Assembly (NCBI GenBank): GCA_018500065.2
Contig: JAHBAO020000110.1
Span: 1-6,697, forward strand
Source of the DNA: Octadecabacter sp.
GTDB taxonomy: Bacteria > Pseudomonadota > Alphaproteobacteria > Rhodobacterales > Rhodobacteraceae
DNA length: 6,697 nt
Direction: 5' to 3'
The notes under the pieces were generated by a model that was not told the DNA's origin, searched no databases, and worked only from the letters and a program-made list of their open reading frames with translations. The stretch's first letter is position 1. The number at the start of each line of letters is the position of its first letter. This document shows positions 1 through 4,956 of the stretch, piece after piece. Made by a program: the position numbers and the translations under genes.

Positions 1-145
1 CAAGGAATTCACAGGTATTTCTGACCCCTATGACGTGCCTGTTGATCCAGAGCTCAGTGTTCAGACCGAGAATATTGACGTCGACAACTGCGCGCATCAA
101 GTGATCCTGAAGCTAGAATCAATGGGTTTGATCGCGGCGGGTTAA
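1..145 (+). CDS. cysC: Adenylylsulfate (APS) kinase, C-terminal end only (CysC or Sat/CysC fusion)
   Basis: Partial gene cut by the left edge. The frame starting at base 2 gives 47 residues beginning KEFTGISDPYDVP and ending in LESMGLIAAG before TAA at 143-145. The K-x-FTGI-s-x-Y-x-x-P stretch, followed by a short helical tail, is the typical end of APS kinase, which phosphorylates adenylylsulfate to PAPS in cytoplasmic sulfate assimilation. The P-loop and substrate-binding residues lie outside the window. It therefore cannot be decided whether this is a stand-alone CysC or the kinase half of a bifunctional sulfate adenylyltransferase/APS kinase, which is common in marine Rhodobacteraceae (family knowledge). 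A strong terminator follows 43 nt downstream, so this is the last gene of its transcript. The family call rests on a short stretch but a distinctive motif. Confidence 0.8.
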   Translation, partial: KEFTGISDPYDVPVDPELSVQTENIDVDNCAHQVILKLESMGLIAAG

Positions 146-188
146 GCAACAAAAGCCCCTTTCTGCCTCACGGCAACATATTGTTATT

Positions 189-221
189 AGGGCGTAATAT
201 TGACCTATTACGCCCTTTTTC
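189..221 (+). terminator. Intrinsic terminator after the APS kinase gene
   Basis: A perfect 11-bp stem, AGGGCGTAATA at 189-199 and TATTACGCCCT at 206-216, encloses a 6-nt loop and runs straight into a T run (216-220). It lies 43 nt after the stop of the upstream plus-strand gene. On the minus strand the hairpin is followed by fewer U residues, so it serves mainly the plus strand. It may also help stop transcription arriving from the convergent deacylase gene that ends at 343. Confidence 0.9.
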
Positions 222-342
222 TTTGCGCAATATGCCACAGTCCGAGGTGGAAAACCGGAGCCTTAAACCATTCACCACCCTGGTCCCGATCGCCTATGAC
301 GGATGTATAATCGTGGCGCTGGGTGCCGCGAAACCAGCATCG

Positions 343-1383
343 CTAAATAATCTCATCCTCGTCAAACAGCGGCGAGTTTTCCAGCTGAACGGTCAGATCC
401 TCAACCGCTTGGGCGGGGTCATCATGGCTCACTTCGGCCACGTGAAAAATCGCGTCGCCCTCGTTTACAATCGGCATGACTGCGCGCCCGACGATAATCC
501 CGTCGAAGGCCGCAACCAGATCCACTTCGCTTTCACCAAACGGGTCAGACACTGTGGCCAGCACATCGCCGGCCTCAACCACATCGCCATCGCCGCGATA
601 GGTGCGCAACAGCCCACCCGCTGGGGCGCGCAACCACTTGCTCGACTGACAATAAAGCGGCGTGACCTTGGCCTTCGCGATGCCTTTGGCGGGCAACATA
701 TCCATATTCCGCAAGACCCGCAGAATACCTGCGACCCCTGCCCGCGCCGCCATCTCGTCAAACCGCAGCCCTTCACCGGCTTCATACAACAGCACATCAA
801 CGCCAGCGTCTTTGGCTTCCGCACGCAGGCTGCCTTCGCGCAGGCTTGATGTCAAAATAACAGGCGCACCAAACACCTCCGCCAACGCGCGCGTGCGCGT
901 GTTGCCCGCGCTGACCCGCACCTGCGGCAGGTTGGTGCGATGCACCGCAGCCGAATGCAGATCAATGCCAAGATCGCAGCGTTTCACCACCTTATCCAAA
1001 AATATCCCCGCCAGCCGCGACGCCAAAGACCCCGCAGGCGAGCCTGGAAAAGAGCGGTTCAAATCGCGGCGATCTGGCAAATACCGCGATCGGTTGTGAA
1101 ACCCAAACGCGTTCACAATCGGCACCACCATCAACGTACCGCGCAAACCGGCCAACAAATCAGACTGCAAAAGGCGGCGCACAATCTCAACGCCCATAAC
1201 TTCGTCGCCATGAACCGCCGCACTGACAAACACTGTCGGTCCGGCCTTCTTGCCGTGAATAACATGCACCTTCAGGTCAATCGGCGTGTGGTCAGACAAC
1301 ACAGACACCGGCACATCGACCGTGCGTCGCGTGCCGCCGTCAATCACTTCTCCGGCAAATTCAAATGGTTTACGGTTGGGCAT
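343..1383 (-). CDS. Succinylglutamate desuccinylase/aspartoacylase-family zinc deacylase
   Basis: A 346-residue cytoplasmic enzyme of the AstE/AspA family (M14-like zinc carboxypeptidase fold), which hydrolyses amide bonds of N-acyl amino acids or similar small molecules. Visible signatures are AAVHGDE at 55-61 with zinc ligands H58 and E61, RDLNRSFPG at 106-114, DLHSA at 141-145 with the third ligand H143, and YEAGE at 200-204 carrying the likely catalytic glutamate. From about residue 250 a beta-rich segment (GGLLRTYRGDGDVVEAGDVLATV) resembles the lipoyl-like barrel found at the C-terminus of many family members. The tail is acidic (LFDEDEII). The start is supported by AAAGGA at 1390-1395, 6 nt before ATG. 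It lies 54 nt after DUF1150 on the same strand with no obvious terminator between, so it may be the distal gene of the hsp20 transcript. The actual substrate cannot be read from sequence; AstE or AspA proper is unlikely without arginine-degradation neighbours. Confidence 0.88.
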   Translation of the reverse strand: MPNRKPFEFAGEVIDGGTRRTVDVPVSVLSDHTPIDLKVHVIHGKKAGPTVFVSAAVHGDEVMGVEIVRRLLQSDLLAGLRGTLMVVPIVNAFGFHNRSRYLPDRRDLNRSFPGSPAGSLASRLAGIFLDKVVKRCDLGIDLHSAAVHRTNLPQVRVSAGNTRTRALAEVFGAPVILTSSLREGSLRAEAKDAGVDVLLYEAGEGLRFDEMAARAGVAGILRVLRNMDMLPAKGIAKAKVTPLYCQSSKWLRAPAGGLLRTYRGDGDVVEAGDVLATVSDPFGESEVDLVAAFDGIIVGRAVMPIVNEGDAIFHVAEVSHDDPAQAVEDLTVQLENSPLFDEDEII

Positions 1384-1437
1384 GACACGTCCTTTGGTTC
1401 CCCGCCAGTGACGTCATAACCTCAACAAACGCAAGTC

Positions 1438-1662
1438 TTAGTGCACCGTCACAGGTTGCATATCGTTCTGGCGCGCCAAAACGAACGCCATTTGGCGGTC
1501 GGCAACCAGCGCAAGCTGTTGCCCGTCACTGTCATGCACTGCAAACAGCTGTTCACGGTCACCCGCGGCCTCGCGGACATCATCGGGCAGCCCAGCAACA
1601 TCAACGGACTTCACGTAAACAACGCGATCCCCCAGATCGGCAAAATTGAATTTCGTATCCAT
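1438..1662 (-). CDS. DUF1150 family small protein, coupled to Hsp20
   Basis: A 74-residue soluble protein without signal peptide or membrane segment. It starts MDTKFNFADLGDRVVYVKSV and ends FVLARQNDMQPVTVH. I recognise this as DUF1150, a family of unknown function found in alphaproteobacteria, commonly next to an Hsp20 gene (family knowledge). The GDRVVYV start and the DRQMAFVLARQ segment near the C-terminus are the parts that look conserved. Its ATG is only 3 nt after the hsp20 stop. Its ribosome binding site, AGGAAGGG at 1670-1677, lies inside the last hsp20 codons, 7 nt before the start. It is therefore almost certainly on the same mRNA and translationally coupled. A role as accessory factor or regulator of the small heat-shock protein is an inference from this coupling only. 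Confidence 0.85.
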   Translation of the reverse strand: MDTKFNFADLGDRVVYVKSVDVAGLPDDVREAAGDREQLFAVHDSDGQQLALVADRQMAFVLARQNDMQPVTVH

Positions 1663-1665
1663 GTC

Positions 1666-2079
1666 TTAGCCCTTCCTGATGTTGATTTTCTGAACCACCG
1701 AATCCGGCACAGCGCGTGTCAGATCGACATGCAGCAACCCGTTTTCCGTGACTGCCTCGCCCACATCGACCCCTTCGGCCAACACGAATGATCGCTGAAA
1801 CTGACGCGCTGCGATTCCACGGTGCAAAAATACGCGCCCCTCGCTGTCATCACGCTGGCGCCCACGGATCACCAGTTGATTGTCCTCAACGGTGATCGCC
1901 AATTCGTCATCGCCAAACCCCGCCACGGCAAGCGTGATACGGTAGGACGTCTGCGACGTTTGTTCAATGTTATAAGGGGGATAGCTGTCATTTCCGGACT
2001 TGGCAGTCCGTTCTACCAGCCGTTCCAGTTCTTCAAATCCAAGAAGGAACGGGTGCGTTCCCAAGGTCAATTTTGTCAT
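1666..2079 (-). CDS. Small heat-shock protein of the Hsp20/alpha-crystallin family (IbpA-like)
   Basis: A 137-residue ATP-independent holdase that binds unfolding proteins in the cytoplasm and keeps them soluble for refolding by DnaK/ClpB. An N-terminal arm (1-33) is followed by YPPYNIE (33-39), the usual entry to the alpha-crystallin domain, which runs to about residue 125. It includes YRITLAVAGF, LVIRGR, and the EAVTENGLLHVDL segment corresponding to the A-x-x-x-n-G-v-L motif. The tail has the IxI anchor as INI at 132-134, used for oligomer assembly. Length and architecture match class A bacterial sHsps of the IbpA/HspQ type. The start has AGGA at 2088-2091, 8 nt before ATG. It is first in the minus-strand cluster, directly followed by DUF1150. 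A heat-shock-like promoter and a ROSE-like hairpin lie upstream and are listed separately. Specific naming as ibpA is withheld because several sHsp paralogues are usual in this group. Confidence 0.93.
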   Translation of the reverse strand: MTKLTLGTHPFLLGFEELERLVERTAKSGNDSYPPYNIEQTSQTSYRITLAVAGFGDDELAITVEDNQLVIRGRQRDDSEGRVFLHRGIAARQFQRSFVLAEGVDVGEAVTENGLLHVDLTRAVPDSVVQKINIRKG

Positions 2080-2084
2080 GCGAC

Positions 2085-2107
2085 ACGTCCTTATCTTAAG
2101 CGACCGT
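2085..2107 (-). promoter_or_regulatory. Candidate ROSE-like RNA thermometer over the hsp20 ribosome binding site
   Basis: In the hsp20 leader (minus-strand RNA) UCGCU at 2103-2099 can pair with the Shine-Dalgarno AGGA at 2091-2088 across a 7-nt loop, with one G bulged (C2101 on the plus strand). The helix continues as G-C, a second bulged G, then C-G and A-U, giving seven pairs and two bulged Gs. U(U/C)GCU facing AGGA with an unpaired G is the hallmark of ROSE thermometers, known upstream of small heat-shock genes in alphaproteobacteria. Such a weak helix would melt on heating and free the start site. A second small hairpin (arms UAUGG and CCAUA, loop UCG, 2123-2137 region) lies near the predicted 5' end. 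The leader is short (about 55-60 nt) compared with classical ROSE elements, so this is a candidate found by hand folding. Confidence 0.5.
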
Positions 2108-2143
2108 CAATCAAGCGGCCCCATTATGGCGACCATATCGAAA

Positions 2144-2172
2144 ATATGGGGTCCAAAGGGTTGCGATGCAAG
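2144..2172 (-). promoter_or_regulatory. Candidate heat-shock (RpoH/sigma-32-type) promoter of hsp20
   Basis: On the minus strand CTTGCA (2172-2167) is followed after 15 nt by CCCCATAT (2151-2144). The heat-shock consensus is CTTGAA, then 13-15 nt, then CCCCATnT, so the -10 element matches fully and the -35 in five of six positions. Transcription would begin around 2137, leaving a leader of roughly 57 nt ahead of the hsp20 ATG. Position, orientation and the nature of the gene it drives all agree. Confidence 0.6.
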
Positions 2173-2193
2173 GTCACAGGGTACGGTTTTCCT

Positions 2194-2221
2194 TTGAGAA
2201 ATCAGGTTTCGCGCTTACATT
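2194..2221 (+). promoter_or_regulatory. Weak candidate sigma-70-type promoter for the YdcH-like gene
   Basis: TTGAGA at 2194-2199 and TACATT at 2216-2221 are spaced by 16 nt and match the consensus in five and four of six positions. They lie about 43 nt before the ATG at 2264, in the divergent region shared with hsp20. Such matches occur by chance; position is the only extra support. Confidence 0.3.
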
Positions 2222-2263
2222 CACGGCTCAAGCTCCTAGCAGACCAGTCAGATCGGACGTACA

Positions 2264-2482
2264 ATGAACAGCAGCGCGCGTATGGAACAGCTTGAGGTTT
2301 TGCGCGTCCAGCTTGGCGTCTTGCGCCAAGAACACCGCGATCTTGATGACGCCATTCACGCGCTTCAAGAAACCGGCAAGTCCGACATGCTGACGATCAA
2401 ACGCCTCAAAAAGCAAAAGCTCGGCCTGAAAGACAAGATCGCTGTTTTAGAAGACCGAATTACGCCAGACATTATCGCCTGA
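2264..2482 (+). CDS. YdcH/DUF465 family small coiled-coil protein
   Basis: A 72-residue, highly charged, helical protein without signal or membrane segment. The heptad-like pattern of leucines in MEQLEVLRVQLGVLRQEHRD, and then RLKKQKLGLKDKIAVLED near the C-terminus, fit the YdcH (DUF465) family: short antiparallel helical proteins of unknown function, common in proteobacteria. The KxxKLxLKDxI segment is the family's most recognisable part. The start at 2264 has only a weak ribosome site (CGGA about 8 nt upstream). The in-frame ATG at 2282 (Met7) is an alternative but has no better site. It is divergent from hsp20 and lies 57 nt before purE, in the same direction. A likely purE promoter begins right after its stop codon, so it may be transcribed both alone and with purEK. 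Its function is unknown. Confidence 0.82.
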   Translation: MNSSARMEQLEVLRVQLGVLRQEHRDLDDAIHALQETGKSDMLTIKRLKKQKLGLKDKIAVLEDRITPDIIA

Positions 2483-2510
2483 TTGCACCCTGCCGTGGGC
2501 GCGCTATAAC
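2483..2510 (+). promoter_or_regulatory. Candidate promoter for purEK
   Basis: TATAAC at 2505-2510 matches five of six positions of the sigma-70 -10 consensus. TTGCAC at 2483-2488, 16 nt upstream, is a weaker -35 (three of six). It begins directly after the YdcH-like stop codon and would start a transcript near 2517, about 23 nt before the purE ATG. GAGG at 2526-2529 is the probable ribosome binding site. No purine riboswitch or obvious PurR-type operator is visible in this short gap. Confidence 0.4.
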
Positions 2511-2539
2511 GTCCCCTTACGATATGAGGCGCAACAATT

Positions 2540-3025
2540 ATGACCCCTACCGTTGGCATTATTATGGGCAGCCAGTCCGACTGGCCCACCATGCGCGAAG
2601 CAGCGACGCTTCTGGACGAGCTTGGCATTGCGTACGAGGCCAAAATCGTCTCCGCGCACCGCACACCTGACCGCCTTTGGACCTACGGCAAAGACGCCGC
2701 GGGCCGTGGCCTTCAGGTGATCATTGCTGGCGCTGGCGGTGCTGCGCATCTTCCGGGCATGATGGCGTCCAAAACCCGCATCCCTGTGGTCGGCGTGCCG
2801 ATCCAGACCAAGGCCCTGTCTGGCGTCGATAGCCTCTATTCCATCGTGCAAATGCCCAAAGGCTTCCCCGTCGCAACAATGGCCATCGGCGCTGCTGGCG
2901 CGGCCAACGCCGCCCTCATGGCCGCTGGTATCCTTGCCCTGCATGATCCAGATCTCGCCCAGCGCCTCGATGCTTGGCGTGACGCCCTCTCAGCATCAAT
3001 ACCGGATGACCCATCTGATGACTAA
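2540..3025 (+). CDS. purE: N5-carboxyaminoimidazole ribonucleotide mutase PurE
   Basis: A 161-residue cytoplasmic enzyme of de novo purine synthesis. It converts N5-CAIR, made by PurK, to CAIR by moving the carboxylate. Class I PurE motifs are all present: GSQSDW (10-15) in the phosphate-binding turn, SAHRTP (38-43) with the catalytic His40 (equivalent to E. coli His45), AGAGGAAHLPGM (63-74), and ALSGVDSLYSIVQMP followed by AIGAAGAANAALMA. Length fits the family (about 160-170). GAGG at 2526-2529 supports the start, and the N-terminus MTPTVGIIMGS aligns directly with the usual first strand. It overlaps purK by 8 nt, so the two are translationally coupled, as expected for enzymes passing on the unstable N5-CAIR. 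Confidence 0.97.
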   Translation: MTPTVGIIMGSQSDWPTMREAATLLDELGIAYEAKIVSAHRTPDRLWTYGKDAAGRGLQVIIAGAGGAAHLPGMMASKTRIPVVGVPIQTKALSGVDSLYSIVQMPKGFPVATMAIGAAGAANAALMAAGILALHDPDLAQRLDAWRDALSASIPDDPSDD

Positions 3026-4091
3026 TCCCCTCAAAACCGGCGCAACCATCGGCATTCTTGGCGGTGGCCAGTTGGGTCGCATGCTGTCTGTCGCCGCCTC
3101 TCGCCTTGGCTTCAAAACCTGCATCTTTGAACCACAGCTAGACTGCCCCGCGTCCCACGTCGCCCACACCCACATCATGGCCGACTATTCTGACACCGCC
3201 GCGCTGACCAAATTCGCCAACGCTTGCGATGTGATCACATTTGAGTTTGAAAACATCCCCACCGAAGCGCTGGATGTGATCGAAGCCCTCACCCCGATCC
3301 ATCCAAACCGCGATGCGCTTGCCACCTCGCAAGACCGCTTTCTCGAAAAGAACTTCCTTACCCGCATCGGCCTGACCACCGCGCCCTATGCAGCAGTCGA
3401 CACCGCCGAAGGGCTGGAACAGGCTATCGACCAAATCGGCACCCCCGCCATCCTGAAGACCCGACGTTTGGGCTATGATGGCAAAGGTCAAGCGCGCCTG
3501 ATGTCGCCAGATGATGCGGACCAAGCCATTACCGACATGGCTGGTGCACCCGCCGTCTATGAAGGGTTCATTGACTTCTCGATTGAGGTGTCAGTGATCG
3601 GAACCCGCAGCGCGGACGGCGCGATATCCTGCTTTGATCCCGGTGAAAACGTCCACAAAGACGGCATCTTGCACACCACCACTGTGCCCGCCAATCTCAC
3701 ACCGTCCCAACGCACCGATGCCGTACTCCTGACGGCCAACATCCTGAACGCGCTGGATTATGTCGGCACGATGGGCGTCGAACTCTTCGTCACGCCAAAC
3801 GGCTTTATCGTCAACGAAATCGCCCCGCGCGTTCACAATTCCGGCCACTGGACCCAAGCGGCCTGCGCTGTAGATCAGTTCGAACAGCACATCCGCGCCA
3901 TCGCAGGCTGGCCCTTGGGCGATGGCAGCCGTCACTCAAACGCCGTGATGGAAAACCTCATCGGCGACGACGTGGTCCGCATCCCCGAGATCGCAAAAAC
4001 CAATACTGCGATCCATATGTACGGCAAAGCCGACGCCAAGAAGGGCCGCAAGATGGGCCACATCAACACGATCACAGGCCCCGCTACCTAA
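3018..4091 (+). CDS. purK: N5-carboxyaminoimidazole ribonucleotide synthase PurK
   Basis: A 357-residue ATP-grasp enzyme that uses ATP and bicarbonate to carboxylate AIR to N5-CAIR, the step before PurE. Recognisable parts are GILGGGQLGRML (12-23) of the N-terminal Rossmann-like domain, TFEFENIP, KTRRLGYDGKGQ (ATP-grasp nucleotide-binding loop), NEIAPRVHNSGHWT (metal/ATP site), MENLIGDD, and the C-terminal HMYGKADAKKGRKMGHI. I chose ATG 3018 because it gives the usual short leader (MTNPLKTGA) before the glycine loop and overlaps the purE stop by 8 nt. An ATG at 3006 would add only four residues and cannot be excluded. A start at 2934 would add an unconserved stretch read from purE's other frame. 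No strong Shine-Dalgarno is visible, which fits coupling to purE translation. Confidence 0.96.
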   Translation: MTNPLKTGATIGILGGGQLGRMLSVAASRLGFKTCIFEPQLDCPASHVAHTHIMADYSDTAALTKFANACDVITFEFENIPTEALDVIEALTPIHPNRDALATSQDRFLEKNFLTRIGLTTAPYAAVDTAEGLEQAIDQIGTPAILKTRRLGYDGKGQARLMSPDDADQAITDMAGAPAVYEGFIDFSIEVSVIGTRSADGAISCFDPGENVHKDGILHTTTVPANLTPSQRTDAVLLTANILNALDYVGTMGVELFVTPNGFIVNEIAPRVHNSGHWTQAACAVDQFEQHIRAIAGWPLGDGSRHSNAVMENLIGDDVVRIPEIAKTNTAIHMYGKADAKKGRKMGHINTITGPAT

Positions 4092-4116
4092 GCGCGGCCC
4101 CTGTTTGCCTTTGTTT

Positions 4117-4161
4117 CAAAAATATCCCGGGGAGCGCGCAGCGCGGGGCAGCGCCCCTTTT
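4117..4161. terminator. GC-rich hairpin element acting as convergent terminator after purK
   Basis: GGGGC (4145-4149) and GCCCC (4153-4157) form a tight 5-bp hairpin with a 3-nt loop, followed by TTTT at 4158-4161: a plus-strand terminator for purEK. Just upstream CGCG-CAG-CGCG (4135-4145) forms a second, overlapping hairpin, preceded by CCCGGGG (4126-4132). Read on the minus strand, the block ends in CCCGGG then ATATTTTTG, so it can also terminate the convergent hydrolase gene, whose stop codon (4160-4162) lies inside the T run. Composition is far more GC-rich than the neighbours. The pattern resembles GC-rich palindromic spacers I associate with Rhodobacteraceae genomes (memory, not searched). 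Confidence 0.65.
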
Positions 4162-4879
4162 ATTGAAACCCGAACATCACACCGCTCAGGGTCAGGCCCC
4201 GGTCAAACTGTCCGTCCTTCAAGAACGCCATCGCCTGACGCATCACCAGTGGATTGTTCATCATAAACGTATGCGTCACAGGCAATGTCAGGTGATCCAG
4301 CATGCCCTCCAGCCGCGTTGACGCGACCGAAACCTTGCCATCATCCGCCCCGTCAATCAGGCTGGAATAATAGGCATTCAGCGATCGGTCTCCGGCAACA
4401 ATTCCCAGATCATACCCCGGCCATTCAAGGCTTAGCGGCGCACCGTCTGTACTCAGCTGCATACCAGCGGGTCCATTTATCCACTCAAACGGCTCAAGTT
4501 CACCAAAAATATCAACCAGTTGCGATCCATCATTGGGTGGCCCCAGCATCACAACACGCCCCATCATCACGGGCCGCGCATCCGCAAGATACACCCGCAC
4601 CAAAATGCCACCCATCGAATGGGTCACAAAATGCACCCGACGATTGCCACAACGCGCCACCGCTTGCGGCACGTTTTGCGTCACCAATGTCTGAATATCG
4701 GCACTGGTCGACGGATAGCTGTTGTTGACGACCAAATAGCCCTCAAGCTCCAACAATTCCTCAAGCGCCAGAAACGATGTCTCCGTACGGGCCAACCCGT
4801 GCAACAACACAACACAGTCCTCAGCCGCCGCAGCAAGCGGGGCCAGAACGAACCAGAACGCGATAAATAATCTTTTCAT
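4160..4879 (-). CDS. Exported alpha/beta-hydrolase (lipase/esterase-like)
   Basis: A 239-residue protein with an N-terminal signal peptide: MKRLF, a hydrophobic core to about residue 15, then an APLAAAA-ED cleavage region near 19/20. It is probably periplasmic. The mature part starts at once with the first strand and oxyanion loop (VVLLHGLART, 23-32). The nucleophile elbow is HSMGG at 87-91 with Ser88. Asp180 in DDGKVSVAST and His203 in PVTHTF complete a plausible triad. GPPNDGSQLVD at 113-123 is typical of the triacylglycerol-lipase/PGAP1-like branch. There is no obvious lid domain and it is shorter than most secreted lipases, so a small esterase acting on acyl esters is more cautious than 'lipase'. 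I prefer ATG 4879, which gives a textbook signal peptide. ATG 4897 adds MTYVWD and is equally without a clear ribosome site. It is divergent from the Nudix gene. Confidence 0.82.
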   Translation of the reverse strand: MKRLFIAFWFVLAPLAAAAEDCVVLLHGLARTETSFLALEELLELEGYLVVNNSYPSTSADIQTLVTQNVPQAVARCGNRRVHFVTHSMGGILVRVYLADARPVMMGRVVMLGPPNDGSQLVDIFGELEPFEWINGPAGMQLSTDGAPLSLEWPGYDLGIVAGDRSLNAYYSSLIDGADDGKVSVASTRLEGMLDHLTLPVTHTFMMNNPLVMRQAMAFLKDGQFDRGLTLSGVMFGFQ

Positions 4880-4891
4880 ATCCCAAACATA

Positions 4892-4934
4892 GGTCATCTG
4901 ACCCGATTGATAAGGTCTGGCTTGCCTGACCTTA
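4892..4934. promoter_or_regulatory. Two inverted repeats of a GGTCA/TGACC half-site in the divergent intergenic region
   Basis: GGTCA (4892-4896) and TGACC (4899-4903) form one dyad with a 2-bp spacer. TAAGGTC (4911-4917) and GACCTTA (4928-4934) form a second dyad, 7 bp per arm with a 10-bp spacer. Both share the GGTC/GACC core, and their centres are 25 bp apart. They lie between the divergent hydrolase and Nudix genes, where an operator controlling both could sit. No regulator gene is present in the window, and one half-site overlaps the alternative hydrolase start at 4897, so the binding role is inference. Confidence 0.4.
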
Positions 4935-4956
4935 CGCCGCAGGCCAAGCTACGCCC

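Noticed and set aside
221..342. Possible tRNA or small RNA between the first terminator and the deacylase stop
   Set aside because: No cloverleaf, no T-loop GTTC motif and only weak 4-bp stems; nothing supports an RNA gene.
181..849. Long plus-strand open frame opposite the deacylase gene
   Set aside because: It is antisense to a gene with clear zinc-enzyme motifs, starts inside a terminator hairpin, and its product shows no recognisable family or domain.
1409..1416. Perfect palindrome TGACGTCA between DUF1150 and the deacylase
   Set aside because: An 8-bp palindrome is expected by chance at this length, and no second site or promoter elements surround it.
465..1419. Other overlapping frames on both strands across the deacylase gene
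   Set aside because: They are frame shadows of a high-GC coding region, rich in Arg, Cys and His from off-frame reading, with no ribosome sites.
2504..2944. Minus-strand open frame opposite purE
   Set aside because: purE is certain from its motifs; the opposite frame has a low-complexity, His/Gly-rich product with no family.
2934..3017. Longer purK starting at 2934
   Set aside because: The extra 28 residues are read out of frame through the conserved end of purE, and PurK proteins begin shortly before the glycine-rich GILGGGQLGR.
4285..4870. Plus-strand frames opposite the exported hydrolase
   Set aside because: His/Pro/Arg-rich products without similarity to known families, and the minus-strand gene has a signal peptide and full catalytic triad.
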